The notes under the pieces are model-generated. The model saw only the letters and a list, made by a program, of their open reading frames with translations, was not told where the DNA came from and searched no databases. From Pedobacter insulae (GTDB lineage Bacteria > Bacteroidota > Bacteroidia > Sphingobacteriales > Sphingobacteriaceae), in the NCBI RefSeq assembly GCF_900113525.1, contig NZ_FOPP01000006.1, positions 237,287-301,286 on the forward strand: 64,000 bases of DNA, given 5' to 3'. Made by a program: the position numbers and the translations under genes. The first letter of the stretch is position 1. Each line of letters starts with the position of its first letter. This document shows positions 34,235 through 44,747 of this stretch, one piece after another.

Positions 34235-37189
34235 TTAGAAAAACCCTAATTGTCCTTTATCATCAATCTTAATATCTTCAGGGTTAGTAATCTCTAAATC
34301 TATCTTCTTTACTGGTTTAGGTTCTTCTTTCTTCTTAGGTTCATCACTGCTGCTTGCTGGTTGTTCGACGATTGGCACCGGTTCTTCCTGATGTGGTTTA
34401 GAACTTTGGCCTTCCTGATTTTCCAACCCCCTGTTCTCCGTCTTAAATACAGGCTTCTTCTTCAACTCCACAACAGGCTCTTTTGTTGTTTTAATTTCCG
34501 GCAATGTAGATTCCTCCACCACTTCTGGTACAACTTCCTCTATAATCACCTCGTTAACTGTTTCCTCTTTAATTAACGACTGCTCTGCCCGTTCCAAATC
34601 ATGTTGTTCAACCGCTATTGGCTCTACATCATCTACAACGACTGATTCAACAACTTTAATCCCAATTTCAGATTCAGCATCAACCAGGCTAACATTTTTA
34701 ACCTCATGTTGTGAGAGTCGGTTGCCGTTTGCTTTCAATCCCTTTACATCAATTAAATTTGCCAAATCTAATATCAACGTTTCCGGTGTCTTTGATTTTC
34801 CCTTCTCTACATCAACCTTTACTTGCGCATCGGGCTTACCGGTAATAAAAATCATCTTCGAACCAGGTTCTTCACTAATGATACTCACTTCTTTACCTGC
34901 AGGCTGCATTTCGAAGGTAAAGCGCTTTACATAATAATTTTTTGCCTTGGTATCATAATGTACCAAGCCATATACTTTTTGGGGATCAAATTTTTGCATT
35001 AAAACAATTCCCGGATCAAAGTGATTACTCAAATCAAATGAGGTGAGTTCATACCATCCTGCGGCATTCACCTGCAAAATTTTATCATCGCCATCAAATT
35101 CCCCTAAATATTTTCCTCTTCCATCAACATTTAGGCGTTTCAAAAGCTCGTCATACCAAATCTTCAAACCAGATAAAGTAGAAACACCTTTACTTTTGAG
35201 TGTTATCTTTTTTACAGGATATTTAGAAACGATATTACCTTGAGAAGCACGCCCTTTAATCGCAATATCCGCAAAATCAACATCAAATTGCAATTTCTTT
35301 AATTTCGAATGAGGTTTTAACTGCACATTGATTACCTCTGCCTCTCCATTAGGATTGGCGGTAAAATATAGAATTTTAGACCCTTTTGTACCCTTGGTCA
35401 AATCATATTCCTTATCTCGTGTAACACCTAATACGGCAAAACGCTTAATATAGTTTGTTCCACTCGCTCCATCTCTATAAATGAGATTATAAACGGTTCG
35501 CTCGTCTCCTTTCTTGAACACTTGGGCATGAATAATACCTTTACCAACAAATGTTTTTTCGGCAACTTTCGTTACAATACACTTTCCATCTTCTCTAAAA
35601 ACAATAATCTCATCTATATCAGAGCAATCACCAACAAATTCATCTTTACGCAACCCTGTGCCAATAAACCCATCCTCTTTATTCATATAAAGTTTCACAT
35701 TTGCCAAAGCAACTTTTGAAGCTTCTACCTTATCGAACAATCTAATTTCAGTTTTTCGCTCCCTACCTTTACCATATTTATCCTTCAATTTTTGAAACCA
35801 TGCAATGGTATAATCAGTTAAATGGCGGAGATGACCTTTTACAACTTTAATTTCGTCTTCCAAAGCTTTCATCTGTTCATCGGCCTTTTTCACATCAAAA
35901 CGAGTGATGCTACTCATCGGCTTATCGATTAGTTTTTTGAAATCTTCCGGTAAAATTTCCCGGTATAATGAAGGTTTAAATGGCTCGAATAAAATATTTA
36001 AAACTGTATTTACCACCTCAAAATCAGCTGCATTCTCGTACTCAGGATTTTTATACATTCCTTCCTGAATAAAAATCTTCAATAAAGAACTGAAGAAAAT
36101 CTTTTCCTGCAATTCGTGTAGCCTAATTTCTAATTCACGCTTTAAAAGCTGCTTGGTAAAAAGTGTATTTTGATTTAAAATATCATTCACAGTTAAAAAC
36201 TGTGGTTTATCGTCTTTGATGATACAGGTATTCGGAGAAATAGAAATTTCACAGGCCGTAAAAGCGTATAAAGCATCTATGGTTACATCAGGTGAAATAC
36301 CCGGGGCCAATTGCACAACAATTTCCACATTAGCAGCCGTATTATCTTCGATTTTTTTAATCTTGATCTTACCTTTGTCATTGGCAACTAAAATACTATC
36401 AATTACAGATCCCGTTGTAGTGCTATACGGAACTTCGGTAATCACTAAAGTCTTTTTATCCTTTTCAGTGATTTTAGCTCGCACCCTAATTCTGCCCCCA
36501 CGCATTCCCTCGTTGTAGTTAGAGAAATCGGCCATCCCCCCAGTAAAAAAATCTGGCAGAATGTTAGATTTATTCCCTTTCAAAATCTCAATAGAAGCAT
36601 CCAAAAGCTCTACAAAGTTATGGGGCATTACTTTGGTGGCTAATCCAACTGCAATACCTTCGGCTCCTTGCGCTAATAATAGTGGAAATTTAACAGGTAA
36701 AGTTATTGGCTCATTATTTCTACCATCATAACTTAACTGCCACTCGGTAGTATCTGCATTAAAAACTACTTCGTTGGCAAATTTAGACAGGCGGGCTTCA
36801 ATATATCGCGGCGCCGCAGCGCTATCGCCAGTAATAGGATCTCCCCAGTTACCCTGACAATCGATCAGCAAATCTTTTTGCCCAATTTGTACCATTGCAT
36901 CACCAATGGAAGCATCACCATGCGGGTGATATTTCATGGTATTTCCAATCACGTTCGCAGCTTTATTGAAACGTCCATCGTCCATTTCCTTCAAAGAGTG
37001 CATAATGCGGCGCTGTACGGGCTTTAAGCCGTCGTGGATATGCGGTACCGCTCTATCCAGAATTACATAAGAAGCATAATCGAGAAACCAATTTTCATAC
37101 AGTCCATTGATAGGAATAACTGTATGTTTATGTTCAACGCCATCCGGCTGGTTTGTCTCATTTAAGTTATTGTCTAATTCTTCGCTCAT
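34235..37189 (-). CDS. parC: DNA topoisomerase IV subunit A
   Basis: A 984-residue subunit that cuts and rejoins DNA to decatenate chromosomes, together with ParE. The N-terminal breakage domain has NWFLDYASYVILDRAVPH, GLKPVQRRIMHSL, YHPHGDASIGDAMVQIG and the catalytic Tyr129 (AAPRYIEARLS). Beta-pinwheel blades follow to about residue 830. A long acidic, Pro/Lys/Val-rich tail of about 140 residues ends in GQLGFF, similar to sliding-clamp-binding peptides. It is 12 kb from parE, not in the same operon. Confidence 0.95.
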   Translation of the reverse strand: MSEELDNNLNETNQPDGVEHKHTVIPINGLYENWFLDYASYVILDRAVPHIHDGLKPVQRRIMHSLKEMDDGRFNKAANVIGNTMKYHPHGDASIGDAMVQIGQKDLLIDCQGNWGDPITGDSAAAPRYIEARLSKFANEVVFNADTTEWQLSYDGRNNEPITLPVKFPLLLAQGAEGIAVGLATKVMPHNFVELLDASIEILKGNKSNILPDFFTGGMADFSNYNEGMRGGRIRVRAKITEKDKKTLVITEVPYSTTTGSVIDSILVANDKGKIKIKKIEDNTAANVEIVVQLAPGISPDVTIDALYAFTACEISISPNTCIIKDDKPQFLTVNDILNQNTLFTKQLLKRELEIRLHELQEKIFFSSLLKIFIQEGMYKNPEYENAADFEVVNTVLNILFEPFKPSLYREILPEDFKKLIDKPMSSITRFDVKKADEQMKALEDEIKVVKGHLRHLTDYTIAWFQKLKDKYGKGRERKTEIRLFDKVEASKVALANVKLYMNKEDGFIGTGLRKDEFVGDCSDIDEIIVFREDGKCIVTKVAEKTFVGKGIIHAQVFKKGDERTVYNLIYRDGASGTNYIKRFAVLGVTRDKEYDLTKGTKGSKILYFTANPNGEAEVINVQLKPHSKLKKLQFDVDFADIAIKGRASQGNIVSKYPVKKITLKSKGVSTLSGLKIWYDELLKRLNVDGRGKYLGEFDGDDKILQVNAAGWYELTSFDLSNHFDPGIVLMQKFDPQKVYGLVHYDTKAKNYYVKRFTFEMQPAGKEVSIISEEPGSKMIFITGKPDAQVKVDVEKGKSKTPETLILDLANLIDVKGLKANGNRLSQHEVKNVSLVDAESEIGIKVVESVVVDDVEPIAVEQHDLERAEQSLIKEETVNEVIIEEVVPEVVEESTLPEIKTTKEPVVELKKKPVFKTENRGLENQEGQSSKPHQEEPVPIVEQPASSSDEPKKKEEPKPVKKIDLEITNPEDIKIDDKGQLGFF

Positions 37190-37293
37190 TCGCTTTCAAT
37201 GTATTGGGATGCGTAAATATAACAGTTGGAATTAAAATTTTTGAGAGAAGTTTTACACAAAGGTTGGTTAAGATTTATTTATATTTACTACGG

Positions 37294-38013
37294 ATGAAAT
37301 ATTGTATACTTTTATTTTTAACTACCTTTTTCACAAACCTTGCTAGTGCCCAAGAAAAAACTGCTGTTTATGAAAAACTAGCAAACTATGAATATGTTGA
37401 TGTTGTAAAAGGCGGAAAAAAGAAGAAAATGCCCTTGCTTATCGCTTTTCATTATTCGGGAGGAAATCCAATCGAAACTTTAGCAGATTATGACCTTTTA
37501 AAAACTGCAGTACGTATAATCATCCCCAAAGGAAACTTCCCTAAACGAAGTGGATTTTCTTACTACCCAACAAATTACTATCAACAAGATAGCTTAACCC
37601 AGTATAACTTAGCCATGAAATCGGTAGATAGCATTGCTAAATTTGTAGCAGCTATTGAAAAAAAGTACAATACCGTTGCTGTGGTGAGTGGTATTTCTCA
37701 AGGTGGGGATATTTCTTTTCTACTAGCAAAACATTATCCCCATTTAATTCAAGCATCATTTCCATTCGCAGCAGTAATTCATTCCTTTATCAACAAAGAA
37801 TTACTACACCAAGCGATAATCAAAAAACCTATTTATATTTTTCAGGGAGAAAGTGATCAAATCATACCTCATTTGTTAACTAAAAAGAAAGTAGGGGAAA
37901 TTGGCAATAAAATGAATATTAAATTATTTACCTACCCTAAAGTTGGACATGAGATTTCAGCAGAAATGAAAATTGATTACTCAAAGCTGATGGACCAATA
38001 TCTAAAAAAATAG
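37294..38013 (+). CDS. alpha/beta hydrolase, secreted (phospholipase/carboxylesterase type)
   Basis: A 239-residue hydrolase with signal peptide MKYCILLFLTTFFTNLASAQ. The triad is S135 (VSGISQGGD), D188 (QGESDQI) and H219 (VGHEIS), and the oxyanion part is LIAFHYSGGNP. The size and motif order fit the carboxylesterase/phospholipase group; the substrate is unknown. ATG 37294 gives the signal peptide. The frame extends upstream over the parC start, but no better start is found there. Confidence 0.86.
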   Translation: MKYCILLFLTTFFTNLASAQEKTAVYEKLANYEYVDVVKGGKKKKMPLLIAFHYSGGNPIETLADYDLLKTAVRIIIPKGNFPKRSGFSYYPTNYYQQDSLTQYNLAMKSVDSIAKFVAAIEKKYNTVAVVSGISQGGDISFLLAKHYPHLIQASFPFAAVIHSFINKELLHQAIIKKPIYIFQGESDQIIPHLLTKKKVGEIGNKMNIKLFTYPKVGHEISAEMKIDYSKLMDQYLKK

Positions 38014-38059
38014 GCATACTTTCTTATCCTACATCAAGCTGTCCGAAACCAGAATGTAT

Positions 38060-38067
38060 TAACTTTG
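38060..38067 (+). promoter_or_regulatory. candidate TAnnTTTG promoter box
   Basis: TAACTTTG matches the -7 box of Bacteroidota housekeeping promoters (TAnnTTTG). A CTG 18 bases upstream stands in for the usual TTG. The box is 16 bases before the ATG of the LLM-type gene, leaving a leader of about 10 bases. Confidence 0.45.
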
Positions 38068-38083
38068 TTTAAAATAACAGATT

Positions 38084-39097
38084 ATGGAACTAGGCATAGG
38101 AATGTTCGGCGACCTCCAAATTGGTCAGTCCACTCAACAACGTTTACAAGAGATTATCGAAGAAGTTAAACTGATGGATGAAGTCGGTCTGGATTTTTTT
38201 GGCATTGGTGAGCACCATCGCCCCGATTATGCAGTTTCTGTTCCAGAGATAATTTTGGCCGCTGCGTCAACGGTCACTAAGCATATAAAACTAGGTAGCG
38301 CTGTCTCGGTATTAAGTTCTTCAGATCCAGTTAAGCTGTACCAAAGTTTCGCAACAGTCGACCTCCTTTCAAATGGTCGTACTGAATTAATGGCTGGCAG
38401 AGGAAGCTTCATCGAATCATTCCCTTTATACGGTTACAATCTGCAAGATTACGATGAGCTTTATGAAGAAAAACTGGAACTACTCTTGAAAATTAATGCC
38501 AACCAAAAAATTAGCTGGGAAGGGAAATTTAGACCCGCCTTAAACAATCAAGAAATATTTCCTCGAGCTGTAAACGATCAGTTAAAAATCTGGGTTGCGA
38601 TAGGCGGAACACCTGCTTCTGTTGAACGAGCTGGCAGACTGGGCTTACCGGTTATTTTTGCCATAATTGGCGGTAATCCTGCTCAATTTAAGCCTTTATT
38701 TGAGTACTATAAAGCTGTTTACCTACAAAACGGGCACGATATTGCCAAATTTGAAGTGGGTGTACACATGCATTCTTTTTTTGGGGAAGACAGTACCGAA
38801 ACAGCCGATTACTATTACCCACTTTATTCGGCCCAAATGGACAGGGTTGGTCGCTCACGCGGATGGCCACCATTCCAAAAAAATCAGTTTGATTTAGGGA
38901 GAGGTAAAACAGGCGCCTTAATTATTGGTGATGCAAATGAAGCAATAGATAAGATATTGGCCGCGCAGGAAATGTTCGGACTAACCCGTTTCTCTGCGCA
39001 TATGGATGTTGGCGCCCCTTCACATAACGAAATGATGAAATCGATTGAAATCTTTGGAACCAAAATTGCCCCTAAGATTAGAGAAGCGCTAATTTAA
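38084..39097 (+). CDS. LLM-class (luciferase-like) flavin-dependent oxidoreductase
   Basis: A 337-residue TIM-barrel enzyme of the bacterial-luciferase family. It opens with MELGIGMFGDLQIGQST and has LDFFGIGEHHRPDYAVSVPE, then KLGSAVSVLSSSDPVKLYQS and LMAGRGSFIESFPLYGYN, typical of the group that uses reduced FMN or F420-like flavin. The substrate cannot be told. Its stop overlaps the stop of cdd in the other direction (TTAA at 39094-39097). Confidence 0.92.
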   Translation: MELGIGMFGDLQIGQSTQQRLQEIIEEVKLMDEVGLDFFGIGEHHRPDYAVSVPEIILAAASTVTKHIKLGSAVSVLSSSDPVKLYQSFATVDLLSNGRTELMAGRGSFIESFPLYGYNLQDYDELYEEKLELLLKINANQKISWEGKFRPALNNQEIFPRAVNDQLKIWVAIGGTPASVERAGRLGLPVIFAIIGGNPAQFKPLFEYYKAVYLQNGHDIAKFEVGVHMHSFFGEDSTETADYYYPLYSAQMDRVGRSRGWPPFQKNQFDLGRGKTGALIIGDANEAIDKILAAQEMFGLTRFSAHMDVGAPSHNEMMKSIEIFGTKIAPKIREALI

Positions 39098-39585
39098 TTA
39101 TCCCCCAATCGGTCTTCTACAAAACCAAAAGGTAATAAACTTTTAATACTCTTCACTTTTAAGATTTTTCCATCAATACAGTAAAATAATACTTCGATTG
39201 GAGAGCTTTGCCTTTTCTCCGCTTCGATCATTACTTGTAAACAGGCCCCGCAAGAAGTAACCGGACTAGTAATCTTAAAATTATCTGTATGTGCTGTTAT
39301 GGCCATCATTTTGATACTGCCATGTTGATAATTCGCACCTATGGTAAACAACGCCACCCGCTCTGCACAAAGACCAGAAGGGTAAGCAACGTTCTCTTGG
39401 TTACTTCCTAAAACAATTTGATTATCAGCTAATAATACGGCTGTACCAACGCTAAATTTTGAATAAGGGGAGTGAGCGGTTGCCAATGCTTCCACTGCTT
39501 TTTCACAAAGCATTTTGTCTAATTCCGATAGCTCCTCTATACAATCATAGGTCTCATAGCTAATCGTAAAATCTTGTGTATTCAT
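39094..39585 (-). CDS. cdd: cytidine deaminase
   Basis: A 163-residue zinc enzyme that turns cytidine or deoxycytidine into uridine for pyrimidine salvage. The zinc site is C73-A-E75 (CAERVALF) and C112xxC115 (SCGACLQ), and the substrate loop reads SPYSKFSVGTAVL. The length fits the homotetrameric type with a short C-terminal extension. It is convergent with the LLM gene and diverges from tamB. Confidence 0.95.
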   Translation of the reverse strand: MNTQDFTISYETYDCIEELSELDKMLCEKAVEALATAHSPYSKFSVGTAVLLADNQIVLGSNQENVAYPSGLCAERVALFTIGANYQHGSIKMMAITAHTDNFKITSPVTSCGACLQVMIEAEKRQSSPIEVLFYCIDGKILKVKSIKSLLPFGFVEDRLGDN

Positions 39586-39746
39586 AAACTAAACTTACAG
39601 ATAATTTATCGCAATATAAACGCAAGATGAATGCCTTAGGTTTTTTCCCTGGCATATAGAACTTTTCTACCACTCATTTGTTTAAAAGGCACATGTTTAT
39701 GGCATGGAATTGGTTAGATCAATAAGTCACCTCAAATTTATCTTGC

Positions 39747-42700
39747 TTGAATAGGAATCTACGTAAAGGCTTAAAAATATTTTTATGGATTATTGCGAGC
39801 ATTATTATGCTGGTAATTCTGCTGGCGCTTTCGTTAAATATTCCCGCAGTCCAGAACTTCGTTAAAGATAAAGCAATCGCTTATCTCAAAAACAAGACTA
39901 AAACTGAAGTCAGCCTGGAAAGTATAAAGATTACCTTCCCCAAGGATGTAGTACTTAATAAGTTTTATATTGAAGATCTAAAACACGATACCCTGCTATT
40001 TGCAGAAAAACTGCAAGTAGACATAAGTTTATTTAAACTTTTAAAAAATACCGTTGAAATAAACAATATTGAACTAAAAAACATACGTGCCAACATTAAA
40101 AGAGTCAATCCTGATACTTCATTTAATTTTTCTTTTCTGGTTGATGCATTTATGATAGAAGAGAAGAAAAACCCAGAAGCAGACACAACGGCTCCACTTA
40201 AATTTAGGATAGACAAAGTATTATTTACTGATATTGGTCTTACTTACCGGGATGACGTTGCCGGAAACGACATGCGCCTGCAACTGGGAGAATTAAAAAC
40301 AAAGATCAAAGAATTTGAGCTCGCTAAGCAACATTATGTAATTAAAACGCTTAGCCTAAAAAACACCTCGTTGAATTATTTACAACAAAAACCTTTAACA
40401 CAATTAGTGCAGCACTTAACCAATAGTATTGATAGCGCGCATAAATCGACAGGCAAACTACCTAATATAGAAATTCAAGACTTAACTTTCAACAACGTCA
40501 ATCTCAACTACGATGATAGATTGACAACTACAAAAGCAATCGCCAACCTTAATGACTTAGGCTTAGTCAATTTAAAAGTTGATTTAACCAATGGTAAATA
40601 CATGGCAGATAAAGCCAGTCTCAGTAAATCGAAAATAGTTTTCGCATTCAAACCAGCACCTACTAATAACTTAAGCCCAGTTAAAGATACCGTACTATCA
40701 AAAGAATCGCCTTTTGGCTTAGTATTGAAAGCCATAGAGCTTAAAGACAATAGCCTGCGTTTCGATAACCTGGGAGCCAAACCATCGAAAGGTTTAGATT
40801 TTAACCATCTCTATATCACAAATTTAAATTTAGGTGCAGAAGAGTTTAGCTTTACTGATAAAGCTATAACAGTTAAATTAAACAACGCATCCTTAAAAGA
40901 TAAGAGTGGATTGGTTTTAAATGAATTGAAAGGTGACGTTGTTTATAGCGACAAACAAATTAAGCTGACCAAATTAATTTTAAAAACACCAAGTACTACT
41001 ATTAATAACTCAACAGCCTTAAATTTCAGCTCTTTGGATGACCTCACTAAGAATCCGGAAAGAGTGAGGATGAACGTAAACTTTAAAAACACAACAATTG
41101 GCTTAAAAGATGCCGTTTTCTTTAGTGAGGCAATCCCCTCGAATTATAGGAATGAAAAAATCAAAATCGACGCCAATATCAATGGATATTTAAACAATTT
41201 AAATATTGCTCAATTACAAGTTTCAGGACTAAAGAACACCCAAATTAACATTGCTGGAAAGGCCAAGGGATTGCCCGATATCAATAAGGCATATGTAGAT
41301 CTAAACATCAAGAAACTATTCCTCACTAAACAAGATGTGTTATTAATAGTTCCAAAAAAATCACTTCCTCCAAGCATCGAATTGCCAAATGTTGTAAATG
41401 CCAAAGGGAAATTCACCGGCTCCATGAATAATTTCGGAACAAATTTAACCATCCAAACAGATATGGGCGGTGCGGCGATAGTGGCCAATATGAAAGGACC
41501 AAAAGGCAAAGAAAACTATACAGCAAATGTTAGTTTAGTAAATTTCAATGTAGGCAAACTCTTAAAACAACAAAAGACTTTAGGTAGAGTTTCTGCAAAA
41601 GCAGCTATAACAGGAACAGGCTTAGACCCAAAAACACTTTCTGCCCAGTTCAACGCAAAAATATTAAGTGCAACTTATAATAAATATAATTATAGGAACC
41701 TAGATATAACCGGGAATTATGCTAAGCAATTAGTTACAGTTAAAAGCAACATGGCCGACAGCAATGCTAACTTTAACTTAAATGCCCAAATAAATCTAGC
41801 GGGGAAATATCCATCGATTATAGGAGATATAGCACTTAAGCAGATTGATCTCCAAAAACTCAATTTTAGTCAAACTCCCTTCGTAATTGCTGGCAATATT
41901 AAAGCAAATATGACCACAGTTGATGTTGATTATTTGAACGGAAATGTCCTCGCAACCGGACTACAAGTAGTCAAAGAAGGTAAAAAATTTAATGTCGACA
42001 CCGTGCAGATAAATGCTGCTTCAACGGCAACTTCCAATAGTATAGACCTTAAATCCGAATTAGTAAGTATTAAAATTGAGGGTAAATATCAACTAAGCAA
42101 GATTGGCACTGCGGTCATCAATCAAATTAATAAATACTATCGTTTTGGGGAAGTGGTGCCTATTGATGCACAAAGAATTAGATTTTCCATCAACATCTAC
42201 AACCCTAAGTTTTTGAAAGACCTTGTACCTGAGTTGACTACTTTTACTCCATCAACCATCAATGGTTTATTAGACACCAAAAAAGACAGCTTGATTGTAA
42301 AAGGCAACTTCCCTAAAGTAGTTTACGGAGACTTCAAAATTGATAGCACGAGATTAGCGGTAAATAATACTGCTCAAAAATTAAGTTACGATATTTCTGT
42401 CAAGGCGGTTCAAAGTTCATCTATTGCCTTATTTAATTCTCAAATCAACGGTGCCGCAGCCAATAATCAGCTAGATGTCAACATATCCCTGCGTGATAGG
42501 CAGCGAAAAGACAAATATGTAATAGGGGGAATTTTCAAATCATTGAACCAAGATTTCAGCTTTAGCATCGATCCTAATAAAATCCTATTAGATTATGAAA
42601 AATGGATCGTTTCACCACAAAATTACATTCAATTTGGAAAGTCGGGCATACTTGCCAACGAATTTAATTTAAGCAGAGGGGGGCAATTATTAAGCATCAA

Positions 42701-44747
42701 CAGTATCAGCAGCACGCCGAATTCTCCTTTAAGAGCAGAATTTAAAAATTTCGAAATCGAAACGCTAACCAAATTTGCCGAAACAGATACAACTTTGGTA
42801 GGAGGCACTATTAACGGAACGGTTGATGTGAAAGATTTAATGACAACACCGAAATTCGAAGCGAACTTAAATGTTAGCAACCTACGTTACCAAAAAGATG
42901 AGTTTGGTGATTTAAGCTTGAAAGTGAACAACAATACTGAAAATGCTTTTGAGGTTAACGCGCAACTAAAAGGGGTACACGAATTGAGGGCAAGTGGCTA
43001 TTATTATACGGCACCTCAAAGTGCATTAAATCTGGCGCTAAACATAGATAAGATTGATTTGAAGGAAATTGAGAGCGTTAGCTTGGGGCAGATCAGGCAA
43101 GGAAAAGGTACACTAAGTGGCGAACTTTCTGTAAAAGGCGAATTAACCGCGCCTAAAATTTTAGGCTCGCTAAAGTTTAATGATGCAGCATTCAACATTG
43201 CATATGTAAACTCTTATTTCACCATGCCTACTCAAGAAATAAATTTTACGAATGAAGGTATACGATTTGATGAATTTACACTGATAGACTCGCTGGGTAA
43301 AAAAGCAACGGTAGACGGAATGATTAATACAACGAACTTTAAATCGGTAAAGTTCGCCCTAGATATTCGAACAAACAATTTCAGAGCAATCCATTCCACG
43401 GCGGCAGATAATGAAATAATTTATGGTACTGTTTTCCTAACAAGTACCATAAAAGTTAGGGGCGATCTGAATCAACCTGATGTAAATATGAACGTTAAGA
43501 TAAATAAGGGAACCAAATTCTTTTACTCCTTACCAATCAATGATCCATCAGTGATTGACCAGGAGGGCATTGTCCAATTTATCGATGCAGATGCGCCTCC
43601 ATTTAATGGACAAAAAGCATTAAATGCCGACAGTTTGAGTAGGGCACCATTAAAGGGCTTAAATCTTGTTGCCGACATTACCGTTGATCCGGAGGCGGAA
43701 TTAAATGTAGTCGTTGACCCAGCCAACGGTGATGCGCTGATGGTTAAAGGCGATGCCAATTTAAACGCTACGGTTGATCCGAGTGGAAAAATTAGCTTGA
43801 CAGGACGCTATGAAGTCATAGATGGTTCTTATAATTTATCCGTCGGCCCCTTAGGCAAGAAAGAATTTAGGATTGTAAAAGGCAGCACTATCATTTGGAC
43901 TGGCGAACCTACGGCGGCGACCGTTAATTTAACTGCAGTATATGAAGTTAATGCCGCGCCAATTGATTTGATCAATGAACCGGGAAATGTTCAGGCTAAA
44001 ACCAAACTACCATTTCAGGTTTATTTATATATGAAAGATGAGTTGCTAAAACCCACCATCTCCTTTAAAATTGATTTACCAGAAAACGAACGCGGCGCAC
44101 TTGAAGGAACTGTTTATACGCAAATACAAAAGGTAAATCGCGATGAAAGCGAATTGAACAAACAGGTTTTTGCTTTACTGGCGTTGAACAGATTTATTGC
44201 AAACAATCCTTTCCAAAGCTTAGCTGGCGGAGGCGGAGGAGTTTCTACCCTGGCACGATCAAGCGTAAGTAAATTATTAACTGAGCAATTAAATAACCTG
44301 GCCTCCGATTTAATTCAAGGCGTAGATCTAAATTTCGATGTCAACTCATCAGAAGATTATTCTTCCGGTGCCTTAGCACAAAAAACAGATCTTGAAGTTG
44401 GCTTGTCTAAAAAACTACTAAATGATCGGCTAATTGTGACTGTTGGTAGCTCGTTTGGTTTGGAGGGCCCGAAAACGCCAGGTCAAAATTCAACAAATAT
44501 TGCAGGTAACGTGAATGTAGAATATGCGCTGTCTGCCGATGGAAGATACCGCATACGAGCATACAGGCGAAACCAGAATGAAGGAGTAATTGAAGGGCAG
44601 ATTATTGAAACAGGGCTCGGATTTACCTTGGTTGTCGACTACAACAAGTTCAAGGAAATATTCAGAAAGAAGAGAGATAGAGCAGCCATCCGCGAGGAAA
44701 GAAGAAAAAGAAGACAAACTCAAGAACAAACCAATGCAGCAAATTAA
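39747..44747 (+). CDS. tamB: TamB-like translocation and assembly module protein
   Basis: A 1666-residue protein with one N-terminal helix (IFLWIIASIIMLVILLALSL) and a very long beta-taco of AsmA/TamB type. Repeated phrases such as LNLGAEEFSF, ITGNYAKQLV and VKGDANLNATVDPSGKISLT fill the protein. The C-terminal DUF490 domain begins near LSRAPLKGLNLVADITVDP and ends with DRLIVTVGSSFGLEG. The very end is basic. It spans from inner to outer membrane and moves lipids or helps barrel assembly. The start is TTG 39747. The next gene, tamL, overlaps its 3' end by 14 bases. Confidence 0.93.
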   Translation: MNRNLRKGLKIFLWIIASIIMLVILLALSLNIPAVQNFVKDKAIAYLKNKTKTEVSLESIKITFPKDVVLNKFYIEDLKHDTLLFAEKLQVDISLFKLLKNTVEINNIELKNIRANIKRVNPDTSFNFSFLVDAFMIEEKKNPEADTTAPLKFRIDKVLFTDIGLTYRDDVAGNDMRLQLGELKTKIKEFELAKQHYVIKTLSLKNTSLNYLQQKPLTQLVQHLTNSIDSAHKSTGKLPNIEIQDLTFNNVNLNYDDRLTTTKAIANLNDLGLVNLKVDLTNGKYMADKASLSKSKIVFAFKPAPTNNLSPVKDTVLSKESPFGLVLKAIELKDNSLRFDNLGAKPSKGLDFNHLYITNLNLGAEEFSFTDKAITVKLNNASLKDKSGLVLNELKGDVVYSDKQIKLTKLILKTPSTTINNSTALNFSSLDDLTKNPERVRMNVNFKNTTIGLKDAVFFSEAIPSNYRNEKIKIDANINGYLNNLNIAQLQVSGLKNTQINIAGKAKGLPDINKAYVDLNIKKLFLTKQDVLLIVPKKSLPPSIELPNVVNAKGKFTGSMNNFGTNLTIQTDMGGAAIVANMKGPKGKENYTANVSLVNFNVGKLLKQQKTLGRVSAKAAITGTGLDPKTLSAQFNAKILSATYNKYNYRNLDITGNYAKQLVTVKSNMADSNANFNLNAQINLAGKYPSIIGDIALKQIDLQKLNFSQTPFVIAGNIKANMTTVDVDYLNGNVLATGLQVVKEGKKFNVDTVQINAASTATSNSIDLKSELVSIKIEGKYQLSKIGTAVINQINKYYRFGEVVPIDAQRIRFSINIYNPKFLKDLVPELTTFTPSTINGLLDTKKDSLIVKGNFPKVVYGDFKIDSTRLAVNNTAQKLSYDISVKAVQSSSIALFNSQINGAAANNQLDVNISLRDRQRKDKYVIGGIFKSLNQDFSFSIDPNKILLDYEKWIVSPQNYIQFGKSGILANEFNLSRGGQLLSINSISSTPNSPLRAEFKNFEIETLTKFAETDTTLVGGTINGTVDVKDLMTTPKFEANLNVSNLRYQKDEFGDLSLKVNNNTENAFEVNAQLKGVHELRASGYYYTAPQSALNLALNIDKIDLKEIESVSLGQIRQGKGTLSGELSVKGELTAPKILGSLKFNDAAFNIAYVNSYFTMPTQEINFTNEGIRFDEFTLIDSLGKKATVDGMINTTNFKSVKFALDIRTNNFRAIHSTAADNEIIYGTVFLTSTIKVRGDLNQPDVNMNVKINKGTKFFYSLPINDPSVIDQEGIVQFIDADAPPFNGQKALNADSLSRAPLKGLNLVADITVDPEAELNVVVDPANGDALMVKGDANLNATVDPSGKISLTGRYEVIDGSYNLSVGPLGKKEFRIVKGSTIIWTGEPTAATVNLTAVYEVNAAPIDLINEPGNVQAKTKLPFQVYLYMKDELLKPTISFKIDLPENERGALEGTVYTQIQKVNRDESELNKQVFALLALNRFIANNPFQSLAGGGGGVSTLARSSVSKLLTEQLNNLASDLIQGVDLNFDVNSSEDYSSGALAQKTDLEVGLSKKLLNDRLIVTVGSSFGLEGPKTPGQNSTNIAGNVNVEYALSADGRYRIRAYRRNQNEGVIEGQIIETGLGFTLVVDYNKFKEIFRKKRDRAAIREERRKRRQTQEQTNAAN

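Noticed and set aside
37153..37293. N-terminal extension of the alpha/beta hydrolase
   Set aside because: It would overlap the parC start and hide the signal peptide at ATG 37294.
44590..44733. N-terminal extension of tamL
   Set aside because: The upstream in-frame ATG lies deep in tamB and would bury the lipoprotein signal peptide that starts at 44734.
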